64,000 nucleotides of DNA from Drechmeria coniospora. Taxonomy: Eukaryota; Ascomycota; Sordariomycetes; Hypocreales; Ophiocordycipitaceae. Positions 45,529 to 56,725 of the stretch are shown in pieces; within the stretch, counting starts at the first letter, position 1, and the number at the start of each line of letters is the position of its first letter. Below the pieces are notes generated by a model. The model had not been told where the DNA came from, searched no databases, and saw only the letters and a program-made list of their open reading frames with translations. Location of the stretch: assembly GCF_001625195.1 (NCBI RefSeq), contig NC_054391.1:2046001-2110000 (forward strand). Reading direction: 5' to 3'. The position numbers were made by a program, and so were the translations under genes.

Positions 45529-46851
45529 ATGGCACGATTCAAGCTATCGGAGCAAGGCGCGCTCGCTCTCGCCAAGACGAGCCTCCACGACCGTATTATC
45601 GGTTGTCTCTTTGGCTCGGCCCTCGGCGATGCCATAGGCCTGTATACCGAGTTTCTCTCGGCCGAGGTGTCGGCCAAGTCGTATCCCGAGCGCAGGTTTG
45701 TTCTCGCTCCGCCATCAGAAGCGACGCCATTTCGACGGGATTCTCACCGCGGGCCGCACGAGCCAGGTGAATGGACCGACGATACGGACCACGCGCTGCT
45801 CATCCTCCTCTCCTGCCTTCACAGCAATCTAGGGCTGTCCAGCCCAGGCGACCTGGCATCGCGGCTGCACATCTGGGTTCGGTATGGGCTGCGAGCGCTC
45901 GACACTCTGCCCCTCGGCCTAGGGCGAACCGTAGGGTCCATCGTCCGGACGAAAGGGTACCTCGACGATCCCGAGGGCACGGCGAGGCAACACTGGACCA
46001 ACTCAAAATACAACGCCGCTCCGAATGGGAGTCTGATGCGCACCCACCCGCTGGCGCTCGTCTGTCTCGACAAGAGCGTGGATGAGACCTTTCAGCTGGC
46101 CGCCGACTTTTCCGTCGTCACCCACGTCGATCCCCGATGCATCATCTCATGCGCCATCGGCACGGCCCTGGTTCGGAGCCTGGTCCTGCACGAGGTTTGC
46201 CGAGAGGAGGACATCGACGTCCTCGTCGAGCAAGCCATCGCTTGGTACGCCGGGTACAGGGAACGTGGGCTGCAGGATACGTCACGCGGCGCCGAGCCGG
46301 ACCTGGATATTGCCGAGTTGCGCCGGCACGTCAGAGTCGACGGGCTCGAGGTGCTGCAGCTCGACGACTCCATGAAGTTGGGCTACGTGTACAAGACGCT
46401 TGGGTCTGGCATTCACCTGCTTAGGCTTGCCATGCGATCCTCGGACGCCACACTCTCTTCCCAGGCGACCATCTTCGAGCGGCTCGTGACGAATCTCATC
46501 ATGTGCGGTGGGGATGCCGACACAAACGCATGCTTCGCGGGCGCCCTAGTCGGCGCCTACGTCGGCTACAGCGCCTTGCCGACGCATTGGCGAAACGGCC
46601 TGCGGTACGGCTCATGGCTGATGAATAAGGCCGAGGGCCTGTGCCAGATGCTGGGCGTCACGGAGGGGAGCTACAAGGGATCAGAGGATAAGGACACGGC
46701 GCCGGACGGAGGGAGGCCAATGCCGACAGAGGCAGATATGGAGAGGAAGGTTATGGAGCTGCAGGCACGGATGGCCCAGGACGGGCAGAGGCGGAACGAG
46801 AGATCCAAGGAAGACACAGAGAAGAAGAGCAAGTGGTTCAGGCGGAAGTAG
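45529..46851 (+). CDS. ADP-ribosylglycohydrolase family protein
   Basis: Intronless gene, 440 residues, of the ADP-ribosylglycohydrolase (ARH/DraG) family, which removes ADP-ribose from proteins or related substrates using two Mg2+ ions. Metal-binding motifs: GSALGDAIGLYTE (29-41), WTDDTDH (82-88) and GGDADTNA (327-334), plus PNGSLMRTHPLAL between them. All key acidic residues are present, so it is expected to be active. The C-terminal 70 residues are highly charged and helical (MERKVMELQARMAQ then KKSKWFRRK), an extension beyond the usual catalytic core. No signal or membrane segment. The start ATG follows a long CT-rich leader. The target (ADP-ribosyl-Arg, -Ser or poly-ADP-ribose) cannot be told. 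Confidence 0.92.
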   Translation: MARFKLSEQGALALAKTSLHDRIIGCLFGSALGDAIGLYTEFLSAEVSAKSYPERRFVLAPPSEATPFRRDSHRGPHEPGEWTDDTDHALLILLSCLHSNLGLSSPGDLASRLHIWVRYGLRALDTLPLGLGRTVGSIVRTKGYLDDPEGTARQHWTNSKYNAAPNGSLMRTHPLALVCLDKSVDETFQLAADFSVVTHVDPRCIISCAIGTALVRSLVLHEVCREEDIDVLVEQAIAWYAGYRERGLQDTSRGAEPDLDIAELRRHVRVDGLEVLQLDDSMKLGYVYKTLGSGIHLLRLAMRSSDATLSSQATIFERLVTNLIMCGGDADTNACFAGALVGAYVGYSALPTHWRNGLRYGSWLMNKAEGLCQMLGVTEGSYKGSEDKDTAPDGGRPMPTEADMERKVMELQARMAQDGQRRNERSKEDTEKKSKWFRRK

Positions 46852-47970
46852 ACCACCTACCTTGCTGGGAACTGTCCTAGTCGTACCCTCGATATTGTCC
46901 TCATGCATAGATAGGCACGTTGATGCCTTGCACTGCATTTTTTCCTGGAAGAAGTGAATATAATAGAAATGAACTCATACTAGTGGTCGGCGCTTTGGTG
47001 GACGGTGCGTCGCCGTTGTGCATACTGGCTACGTGTCCCGGGGGCACGACGTGATTCCTGAAGGCCCTCTTTCCTGTTTAGCACTTGGCATTGCTGAATA
47101 GTGCGGGAGCCATTGACGATTTTGTCTTGAACTACAAGTAGTATCTGTTACGGAGTACATACACCTACTCAGTATCTAGAATCTTCTATTCATCATCGGT
47201 TGCAGGTGTGGAAGTGTCAGCCCCAAGCCGACCAGCGATACCCCATCGTCATGCGTTCTGTCTTGTCATTCAGCACTCATAGCTACTCAGTCATCGGTAT
47301 CATCATCACATCCGACGAATAGCTGGAGCTTCCACTAATCATCTCGAGGCGGCCGCTTCGCGTCAATACAACGTCGTTTGGTCACCCCACCCGGATTGGA
47401 GCCTCGATGATGCTCCCACCAGTGACAAGAAACAGCATTACGGTGGCTGATACCCAACCACGACAAGTCTTAGTCGCCATGCCTTCAAATAGCATTGCCG
47501 GTTGACTCATCTTGCCACAGTCAGCAGAATCCCTCTCACGGGAATCTGTCTGTATCCAAGTATATGAGTTTTATCCCTGCAGCCCATGTATCCCTTCCAA
47601 CCCCGTCGTCCCCTGGCAAAGACCGCCCCTGACACCTCGGTCACGTCATCTGTGACCCAGAATCAGCCGCCAGGGCTTCTTCGCCATGAAACCTTACCCG
47701 GCAGTCATGATAGATTTGTGCGAGAGTTTATCAGACCCGGTGATTCTTGTATCAATTCGGAGGCCACAACGGTACCACTGCACTCGTTTATCGAGTCGGC
47801 AGTTCCAACCTTCTAAACATTGTCATCCATATCTCATCAACTTGGCGACACATACCTGTCGTACACCTTCATAGCCATGCAAATCTCGTCTCCTGTACCA
47901 GATGGCCTCGAAAATCTTCGCCATTCATATCATTGTCCGTGTGCGATGCATCTGGAGCAGGCGGCAGACT
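46852..47970. other. Intergenic between convergent genes
   Basis: Gap of 1.1 kb between the 3' ends of the ADP-ribosylglycohydrolase and the RRM gene. An open frame at 47586-47816 lacks domain support. One GGAGTACATACACC motif is near 47153. Nothing else recognised. Confidence 0.5.
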
Positions 47971-49413
47971 CTAATATGATGCTGCGCCCATGATCCTCTC
48001 GGCAGCAACACCGTATGAGGCCATTGTATCGCCCTTTTCGCACGGATCCTCGCCGAACTCGACCATCTCAAATCCTGTTGGACGCTCCTTCTCGAGTGCT
48101 AGTTTGGCCATTTCGGCCTGGTTGCGGTAGCTGCAGAATCGCCACTCGACGACTGCGCGGTCTTTGGCCCTGATGAGCTCAATGGCCCTATCTTCTTGCC
48201 AAATGATTCGCTCGTTGAGCCAGGCACGGATGCTTTCAATGTTGACGAAATCGACACGGCCAGTAATAAGCAGCACGCGCGAGTTCTTCTGCCGTGAGGT
48301 CGGCTGCGTGGCGCTCTTGATGCGGTTGTAAGAGATGCGTACGCGGTGGTCGCGGATATAGAACCCACGAGACCATGATTCGGCCTTGAGTCGCTGCGCG
48401 GGTTCATGCGTGAAGAATACGACCTTGGCGGCCGCTGTACGGAATTGCTTGTTGTCGGGGTAATTGATAAAGGTACCGTACACACGGCCGCGGGCGCCAA
48501 TCGCCGTGATGAGCTCGGGATAGCTGAGGTCCGCCGGGAGATTCGTCAGCCAGAGGGAGCAGTTGAGCTCGTCAGGTAGGTCTTCACGTCCGGCATTCTT
48601 GTCCGTATGCTGCCCACGGTAGTTGTTCGAGAACTTGTGAGATAGACTCTGGTGCGACCAACCCAGCCCAGCAACGCTTTTCTGCGCTACCTTCTCCAAG
48701 TTCTGAAGTGCCCTCATGGGGGTGAAGACCTTGGACCCCTTCAGCGTAAGCACCTGTTCAGCTTTTGTGGCAGTTGAAGTCATGTGCTGCTCGGAAGCAT
48801 GAGATGGGGGATTGGGGGCAGCTGACGGGACGTGAAGAGCGATCTCTCCTCTCATGGGGAGATGCGGTCGAATTTTAGACAGGGCAGATCGAGGAAGATA
48901 TCCGTCGAGTATTGCATCGGTGCTGCGGTTAGGGCATTCATCGTGCAAGTCGCCGTTTTGATGCGGCGTCATCGTCGCAGAAACACAGTGGCTAGCCAAG
49001 TTTTCCATCCTGGCAAACTGGCTGCCATGGAAGCGATACTTTATTGGAGAGTTTGTGCTCTCACCCGCTAAACTGATGAATTGCATCTTCCTCTCAACAG
49101 CTTCTAGCACATCTCGGCACGGAACGCCGTTGAAGGTAGGTATTGATCTGCTCGGAATGCGGCTTGCAGGACTTGAACCGTCGCTCTCGTTTGATGATAT
49201 GCTCTCCAAGCGACTATGAACGAAGGCATTGTCTCCCTGATCGTATCGGCTGAGGCTCGTTTGCACCTCGGGAGAAAAATACTCGACGGCATATGGACTG
49301 GGCGTCAGACGTCCATCTGTTCCGCAAAAGTGAAAGTGAGCTTGGAGGTGATTGTTGCCGTGACAAGTTTCCAACCCGGCTCCTTCCACGTTGCCTTTCA
49401 TTGCCGATCTCAT
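47971..49413 (-). CDS. RRM-domain RNA-binding protein
   Basis: Intronless gene for a 480-residue protein. The C-terminal part has an RNA recognition motif at about 285-370: RNP2-like LWLTNL (287-292), LSYPELITAI helix, and RNP1-like AAAKVVFF (327-334), continuing with RVRISYNRI. A second RRM-like segment may begin at RVLLITGRVDFVNIESIRAWL (about 378-398), with VEWRFCSYRNQAEMAKLALEK as its second half. The N-terminal 200 residues are Ser-, Pro- and His-rich and appear disordered. Similar fungal proteins exist but lack named functions. The start at 49413 is the first ATG of the frame; a second ATG four codons on is possible. Convergent with the ADP-ribosylglycohydrolase gene. Confidence 0.75.
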   Translation of the reverse strand: MRSAMKGNVEGAGLETCHGNNHLQAHFHFCGTDGRLTPSPYAVEYFSPEVQTSLSRYDQGDNAFVHSRLESISSNESDGSSPASRIPSRSIPTFNGVPCRDVLEAVERKMQFISLAGESTNSPIKYRFHGSQFARMENLASHCVSATMTPHQNGDLHDECPNRSTDAILDGYLPRSALSKIRPHLPMRGEIALHVPSAAPNPPSHASEQHMTSTATKAEQVLTLKGSKVFTPMRALQNLEKVAQKSVAGLGWSHQSLSHKFSNNYRGQHTDKNAGREDLPDELNCSLWLTNLPADLSYPELITAIGARGRVYGTFINYPDNKQFRTAAAKVVFFTHEPAQRLKAESWSRGFYIRDHRVRISYNRIKSATQPTSRQKNSRVLLITGRVDFVNIESIRAWLNERIIWQEDRAIELIRAKDRAVVEWRFCSYRNQAEMAKLALEKERPTGFEMVEFGEDPCEKGDTMASYGVAAERIMGAASY

Positions 49414-50272
49414 TCTCCTTGATTTCCTCGTTGATTTCCTCGTTGAATTTGTTTCAATTAAGAATCGGAGGAACGCTGATGTCTTCGATGACCAGCGGGA
49501 ATGGCAAGGTCTGGCGATAGTATGTACAGATGTTGGAGAAGGGAAGAAAGCAGCAGTGGCCAGTCCATTTCATCGAATCAATTTATAGGCAGCAATACGA
49601 GATACTATTTAAACTGGTGCCCTTGATATGGAAAAGCACAGATGGTAGTGAATCCAGTCTCTCGACGACTCTATCTAGGAAATCCGCCATCAACTTGCCC
49701 GCATTCACTGATATCGGTTCCGCCTCCGGGCTGGCTGCAGTGAATATGCCGCTGGCAAGAAAGATTTGGAAAGTCCTGATCTGCCAACAAGATTCCTCAG
49801 CCGCAATGAATCTAGCTGAACGCTACGAGTATTGGCTGATGGAATAGACTCGAAATCTCATCGGTCTCCTTCAAGAGTGGCGGGTGCTTTTGCTGCCGGA
49901 TCGCGCAGCTCGAGTTGACATGAAGTGGCAGCAAGTCGACAACAGCTATGCTGCTACACTTTCTCAAACTCCTTCTTCGACGATGTTCTGAAGCGGATCA
50001 ATGGGGTCAAGTAGGTCTGAATAATGCCTTGGCTGATTCAATTTACTATCCACGCTCAGCGTGAGTACCCAATATAGTTGCCATGCCATCTAAACCACCC
50101 ACCCATGGACCCAAACAAACTCCGCTGTATGCAATCAAGGGCGCAAAATGCAAGTGAAATGCATGCAAATCAAGTCTCCAGCCAGCCATAGTATGAACAC
50201 CATCCACCATGCTTCGAACTCTCAGAAAATCACCGCCGCTATACAATCCTACAGCCGGGCAATAATGGAAGA
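49414..50272. other. Intergenic, small unsupported frame
   Basis: A 0.86 kb gap between two minus-strand genes. A plus-strand frame near 49530-49847 (105 codons) has no recognisable features. No repeats. Confidence 0.5.
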
Positions 50273-53120
50273 TTACTTCTCCTCGTACTGCCAGAGCCGT
50301 TTTCGCTCCATCCCCCACCACCGTGCTACCGGCTCTGCCTCGGCGAGCCAGGTTGCCGCGCCCTCGCCGTATTTCCGCCGCACCTCGGACACGAGGCTAT
50401 TCATGGACCATCGCAGCATGCGATCCAGTTCGAGAGGATCTTTCCCCATGTCACTGAAGACGTACTCTGTCTTTCCGTCGAGAGGCAACACGAGTCGCCA
50501 CGGTGCATCTGCCGAGGTCACGGAAAGCATCCGGCCGCCCGGGTTAACGATGCCAAAGTTCCAGGCCCGACGGCCGTTGTACGTTGTCTTGTACGGCCGA
50601 ATGAGGGACTGACCCTCAAAGTCCTGGATCAGGTCCGAAGCGGCCGCCGTGTCCTGCTTGTTGAGCGAGCCGGTGCTGATGAGAAGGTCGAGAATAGTAG
50701 GGATAATGCTTATCGAAGTCGCGTTCACGACATGCTGCACCCGAGGGATGTGGGGGTGGCGAAAAGTAATAGGGACTCGAAAGTTGCTGATGTGACCATT
50801 CTCGTACGTTCCCGTCTTCTGGAAGTCCTCAGAAAAGGCTTGGCCATGGTCGCCAACAAGTACAACCAGGGTCTCGTTGGCAATACCATGATCGTCAAGC
50901 ATTTGCATCAAATCGCCCAGCCAGGCATCGTTCCAGCGTATCGTGTTAAGGTACTTGTTCATATCCTTGTGCGAGTCCGTCAAGCCGCCGTGGGCGGAGC
51001 CCATGTAGTCCAAGGTCTTGAACGACTTGGGCGTTGCCCACGGATGGTGTGTCGTGCTGGTGAAGTGCGATAGGAACATGCGCTGGTCGTCAGCTGTCGC
51101 CTTTGCAATGTAGTCCCTTAGATATCGCTTCAAAACCGGTTCTGGATATCCAAAATAGTTGATTTCTTCGAGGCCAGAATTCTTTGACCCGTCTTCCTCG
51201 ATACGAGCCTTTGTCACGATGTGCTTGAAGCCGATTCGACTGTCGAAGACGTCCTGTCTGTCATAGCGGTCGGTGACTGACTGGAAAAAGGCAGGATACC
51301 ACTGACGATGGCGGTAATCGGATCCGGAAGAGTTTTGCTTCATGCTGTTGAAAAGCTCTAGAATCTGGGGGATGCAGGGTTGGTAGTTCTGCGACTCGGA
51401 CTCTTCAAACATGTCTACCGGCATGGGCCAGATGCCACAGTGGATGGCGGCCGTGCTCTTGGTTGAGACGCTGCTCGTCGTGTGCGCACCAACAATGTTG
51501 ATGCCCCCAAAGCCGGCGTCAGTCGTATCGTTCCACTCCGTCGACTTGCGGGTAAACGGCTGGCCGTCTCGGCTCTTGAAATTTCCCGCCATGCCGGTAA
51601 GTTTCTCCGTGTTGACAGTAAGGCGAGATAGCAGATCGTTGGTGGCGTCATAGTCCAGCTCGTCGTGAGACTTCATGATTAGTCGGTGAAAATCCGACCC
51701 ATGGCGAAGAGGAAACAGTTCCTCACGCATGCTCTCCATCTGAATGAGGGCAATGTGTTTTATATCCACCGACTCGAGTGTCTCCCGCAGAGGTTGCAGG
51801 AGGTCGTTTGCCAGGTTGCTGATCTTCATCGGGTCGTTGATTGGGTTGTAAAAGGGATCGTCGACAACAGGTTCGGGACACCTGCCATCATGAGCGAGTG
51901 TCGACGAGGAGCCATCGTGTAGGGCTGCCGTGGTTGTCGGGGACGATGAGCCGTTGGCGTTGTCCTTCATCAAACGCCTCGTCTCCGGATCCCATCTGGA
52001 GAAGCCGGAGGGAACTGGTCGGGGTAGCCAAGCTGGCCTCCTCTCCCTATACGTGCGCGCGAAGTGATTGTCAAGGCCGGGAGCCCAGCCCTTGAAGTAC
52101 CCCTCAGGCAGCTCCCAATTTTGCCGCTGGATGAGTTCTGGGAGCGGCCATGCACTCCCGGAGCATGCAATGTGCTTTGTCTTGAAGGTGTCGAGCAAGG
52201 GAAGGGGAAGCGTGGTGAGAACGCGACCATATGGACGATCGGGGTCGAATATCAAAACATTGCCGACAAAGGTTACGAGTGCGGCGATGGCCACTCCCCA
52301 GGACACGAGGCACCGTCGAGTCATGGGTCGATCCGGAGTGAGATTGCCCCCTCCGACGGGAAGTGTGCGTTCGCTCGCCGTATCATCGGAATCGGAATCG
52401 CTGTCGTACACATACTCTCTCAGGGGCAGAAAGGATTCATCGCCTTGCTTGGCATACGCTTCCCATCCCAGCTTTCGCAGGGTCCATCGAAAGACTGTGC
52501 CAGTTTGTCAACGGAAGCATGAAGGAAGAGTGTAGAGGAGGGAAAGAGCTGGCAGGCGTACTCGAGACGAGATGGTCCTCAACGGTTACCAGCAGGATGC
52601 CCACGGCTCGATAGAGCATGGTCTGGACGGTCCAGGAAATGGCAAGAATGACACCGCTGACGACGATTGCGGTGCCGGAACCGCTCAGGAGCACCTTGCG
52701 ACCCTCGCCGTGGAGGGCGAAGGAGGCGGCATCGGACCATTCGATCTCACCACCCGTCTGCCAAAAGAAGCTCAGCTGGGAGGTGGCTGCAAAGAAGGTG
52801 ATTAGGCTGATGATGACGCGTCGACCTTGATCAGCAAAATTCCACGGGAGAAGCAGGGAAGGAGACTCTCATCGAGAGAGCAAGTACCTGATCAGGCATG
52901 CGACAGCGAAGGCCATGAACGGCAAGGTGCCATTCTTGCGGCGCAGAAATAGCCACTCAGAACATATCAAGACGGCGTCGGGCAGGACGAATATCGGTAG
53001 GAAGATGACGAAGGCGACGGCGGAGAAGGAGTGAGCATTTAGGTACAGGCGAAGGAGCTTTGTGGAAAGGACGGATACGGAGAAGATGGCGAAAATGAGA
53101 GAGGCGAGCGTTGGATGCAT
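50273..53120 (-). CDS. Membrane sulfatase-domain protein, LTA-synthase-like layout
   Basis: Integral membrane enzyme of the alkaline-phosphatase/sulfatase superfamily, about 899 residues. Three exons: 53120-52888, 52806-52562 and 52494-50273; introns of 81 (GTACTT to ATCAG, CTGAT branch) and 67 bases (GTACGC to CACAG) both preserve frame and join CLI to SLITFFA and HLVS to IFRWTLRK. Five hydrophobic segments (about 5-27, 31-58, 68-92, 128-155, 221-242) precede the soluble catalytic domain, as in bacterial lipoteichoic acid synthases and related fungal proteins. Metal/catalytic candidates: E413 in ALIQMESMRE, a Ser/Thr-rich nucleophile region (HTTSSVSTKSTAA, about 497-509), H-rich SHFTSTTHHPW and D708/H709 in VLVGDHGQ. 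The substrate is unknown; phosphoglycerol or phosphoethanolamine transfer would be in keeping with the fold. The start is uncertain: an upstream exon could add a further N-terminal stretch to about 53258. Confidence 0.85.
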
Positions 53121-53795
53121 CCCGGGCCAACATGAGGGCAACTGGGAGGCGGACACGAGTTGGCGAGGCGAGACGGCGAGGGCGGCGAGGGTGATTGTGA
53201 CGAGCAAAAATGGTGCACCGTACCTGAGGAGAATGGCCAAGGATTCAAAGAGCGTCAATTAATTAATACCTGTAGAAGGGGCACGGGGCAGCAGAACAGC
53301 CATTTCTGGACATGTACATATAATGATATACGAAGTACGGAGTAACTTGTGCATGTAAGTAAGTGATAATGCAGCGGAGGAAAAGCGGGGGAGGGGCGAC
53401 GATCGGGGGGGGGGGTGGACACACGAGAACGAACGGGCCGCATCTCTTGAATGGGCACTAATTACGGGGCACTCTAGGGAGTGCTATAAGTACTTGTTTA
53501 TTAATTACACCGTACCAGTATACACCTGAGTACTCCGTACTCCGTACTGAAGGTGTTTATATTTACGGAGTAGTAATACATGTACTTATATGGTAGGTAC
53601 CTCCTTTCATGCACAGTACAGTACAATACAGTACAGTACTTACCTGGAGGTGCAAGTACTTGCTCAGTGCAGTAGGTAATATTGGTACTTGCTTGCAGTG
53701 ATTAATTCTTAATACGTACTACGAGCACAAGTAGTATGCTTCCGAGGTACATGTCTGTAGAGGTACGAGTACAGTACGATACTTTGGTTCACGGG

Positions 53796-53912
53796 AGGAT
53801 GGTCGGTAGAATAGTTGGTAGGATAGTTGGTAGGATGGTTGGATAGTTGGTAGGATGGTAGGATGGTTGGTAGGATGGTTGGTAGTATGGTTGGTAGGAT
53901 GGTTGGTTGGCT
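53796..53912. repeat. Minisatellite, GGTAGGATGGTT unit
   Basis: About nine to ten degenerate 12-base units of GGTAGGATGGTT/GGTAGGATAGTT in tandem. Purine/T-rich on this strand; no protein supported. Confidence 0.85.
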
Positions 53913-56162
53913 ACCTGGTGGAGGCGGAGGCAACATGTCCCTCATGATTGTCGTTGTACGATGCCTATCTCGTACGCCGGCTCCGTCAAGTACACCACCT
54001 TTATATACATATACGAGAATTGCATTTTCGGGCACTGCGATATGCAAAATGCACAGTAAATTGGTGGGTGGTACTCCGTACAAGTACAAGTACATACAAC
54101 AATGGAGTAGGGAGTAGGGAGTAGCATGTACAGAGTACAGGTACATGTACACTGTACTAACGAATTTACCACGGATCTGAGGCGGCTCGGGCGATTTATG
54201 CCCGGCTGTTACTTCTTGCAGCGGACGTCAGAAAGGTCTCATGCGTCAAGCAATGACTTCCTCAGACTGTTGATGAGGAGAGGATCGATCGATGGTACGT
54301 ACGCTCATGTACTGCATTAATGCGCTGCAGATGCAAATGCGCACAGTACAGGATTGCACCAAGTAATGCATGTACTGTACAGCTGTCCCTGCAGGCATCT
54401 TCGTACCTCTACAGGGCCATGGGCAGGTGATCGTTTAGGTGCGTGAATATGTCGGAAGGATTCAGGAATCGTTGGAGTCGGTTAATACTGGTTAGTATGC
54501 GTGCAGGTGTTCGGGGTACTTGCATGCACGGAGTTCTCATAAGTACTGTACAGTACTTGCTTGCTCCGCACTCCGTACTTGTACAAGTACATGATGGCAC
54601 CATTACCAAGTGTACGTACTTAAGTACATGCACAAGTTGTCCGTACCTCGGAGTACTAGATACTAGGTATCTAGTACTGTACTTGCCCTGCTTGTAGTGC
54701 ATCTGCTGCCCGATTTCGCACTCGGTTTTGGGTACCCGTTCAGCTTGGCAACGCTTGGTACGGAGTAAGTATACTACTAATTACTGTACATGTAGGTGTG
54801 CAAGTACTTACGTGCACACTGCCAAACGGATACCGAGGTAGAATAGATGCATGGAAGTACTGTACTCCGTACGGAATACATCTACCAGTTTTGCATGCAA
54901 GTACGTAGCGTGTTGGCATCCCATACTCACCTAGCCGGTCCCACGTGTGCATGACGGGTAGCGATGCTGTATTACTCTGTACGCCACATGGGCAGAGAAA
55001 GAAAGGGGCTGGCGGCCGAGGGGGCAAATGCCAGAAGCGTGACGGCAGGTTCCCGCCCGCCACACCAATCGGGGAGAGGACGGCTGGAGCAGCGGCGGTG
55101 CCCCGCTTGCTAGGCTATATTTGGCTGAAACCTCCGCGGGCCGACCGCAGCCATTTGATTGTTCCGGGTGTTCCGTTTCGCATGCGAACAAAGGAGCCTG
55201 CGCCACAAGCCTCTCATCATGGGCGGACGCGTGGCGGGGATTCACTGCCACCGCACAGTTTCCAGCATGCTGTATTAACGCCAAGGGCATGTACAGTCCA
55301 CTTGCAGTACACCTACGGGAGAGAAACTTGCAATTGCAGTGCAAATGCGTATGTGCTCATGAGCACGAGTGCACGCATAGCGACACTCGCCATCAACAAC
55401 TTCCCCAATAATGCGGAGCGAATGCACGGTGGTTTTATGCATCTCAGAGCGCGTAGCCGCACGAGGAGGGCTTTGCTGTCGCGTCAAGCTACTGGGGATC
55501 CGCCGCATTTGGTGCCTGGATTGTCTATCAGATAGGCCGCTTGCTGCAGATAGCACGCCGTTTAAGGATGTAAATAACAACGGATGCAATGTAGGTGTAC
55601 TGAAGTACGGAGTATATGTATTAATACTTGGTACATGTCATACCGTGGACACGGCACGCGATAGCTACCCTGTGCTCGTACAGATTCCGACACATTGGCA
55701 CTTGCCAACATATAACTTGGTACGCAATGCAAAATATTATCTGGTTATCGCATCCAAGTTACAGCAATAAAGCGGAACTGCACGTGGCACGTGACAACTG
55801 GACGGGGCTGTTTAAAGTTGACGAATGAATCTTCCGTTTTGCAGGCAAGGTAAATGTGCAAATACAGGTGCGCACTGCTATACATTCTCGCCGACCAACG
55901 TGGTAGCAAGCATACTGCATAGTATCGACAAAACGTACACAAAGGCTGTGTCCTCGCGAGTCATTCTCACTGACTGCCGATACTCGAACCTGCGGGCGCA
56001 TGTCCACTTCCGAGAGAACAAGGTTGCCAATGGACCAACTACGGACAGAGTACAAGTATGAGTGTCCACGTGCACGTGCCGCATATCTTTGACATGCCAA
56101 GTCGCGAATTGCATTCAGTTGACGCTCTTGACACTCGAGCTCATCATCGGAGCGGGGGCGGC

Positions 56163-56180
56163 GGGGGGGGGGGGGGGGGG
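56163..56180. repeat. Poly-G tract, 18 bases
   Basis: Longest G/C homopolymer seen in the window. Possible G-quadruplex-forming or sequencing-error-prone site. Confidence 0.9.
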
Positions 56181-56725
56181 CATCCAACAAGTTTTACCTC
56201 GTCCGACTCCCGACTCATTATGCTGGTTCGTACAAGCCGCACGAGAGTGAACATCGGCCCGCTCTGTCCTGACCCGGGAGGCGGCCCAGCTTGACGAGAA
56301 CGGTCCCGCCGCATGTCGGATTCTGCCTTTGGCTGCCCTATTTATTCCGAGCCCAAGATGGAGGGAATGGCCTCGCCTCGCCTCGCCGTCGATTCCCGGG
56401 GGGTTCATTCTGCGTCCAACCAGAGTCGACGAGAGGCAGCGGCCAACGGTGGCGTGCAAACAATCGTGGGCTGGTTTGTGCGTATGGCCTGGCGGTGCGT
56501 TGCCCGCTCGCTCGCTACCCGGCCCGTTCTGTGCAGTCCGAATACCGACCATTGCCTTTTCTCTCCACCATTCACGCACGCATCGGGTCCAGGCGGTCGA
56601 TGGCAGGTCGCTGCGTGCCGTCCTCACGTCCGCCCACCCCAGGCGCTCATCCGTCGCTCATGCCGTAGCCATCGACCAAGATGGCGACGAAAGCATCATC
56701 CGTCCCCCCATCCAAGCCGGCACCG

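Larger units (their letters stand above)
53121..56725. repeat. Motif- and minisatellite-rich intergenic region
   Basis: A 3.6 kb gap between two minus-strand genes. It contains GTAC-motif clusters at 53510-53680 and 54050-54900, a GGTAGGATGGTT minisatellite at 53796-53912, an 11-base G run at 53405-53415 and an 18-base G run at 56163-56180. Overlapping open frames near 55-56.8 kb have no domain support. Confidence 0.6.

Noticed and set aside
49530..49847. 105-codon plus-strand frame upstream of the RRM gene
   Set aside because: No ATG-supported start, no domain, and it lies in the presumptive promoter of the RRM gene.
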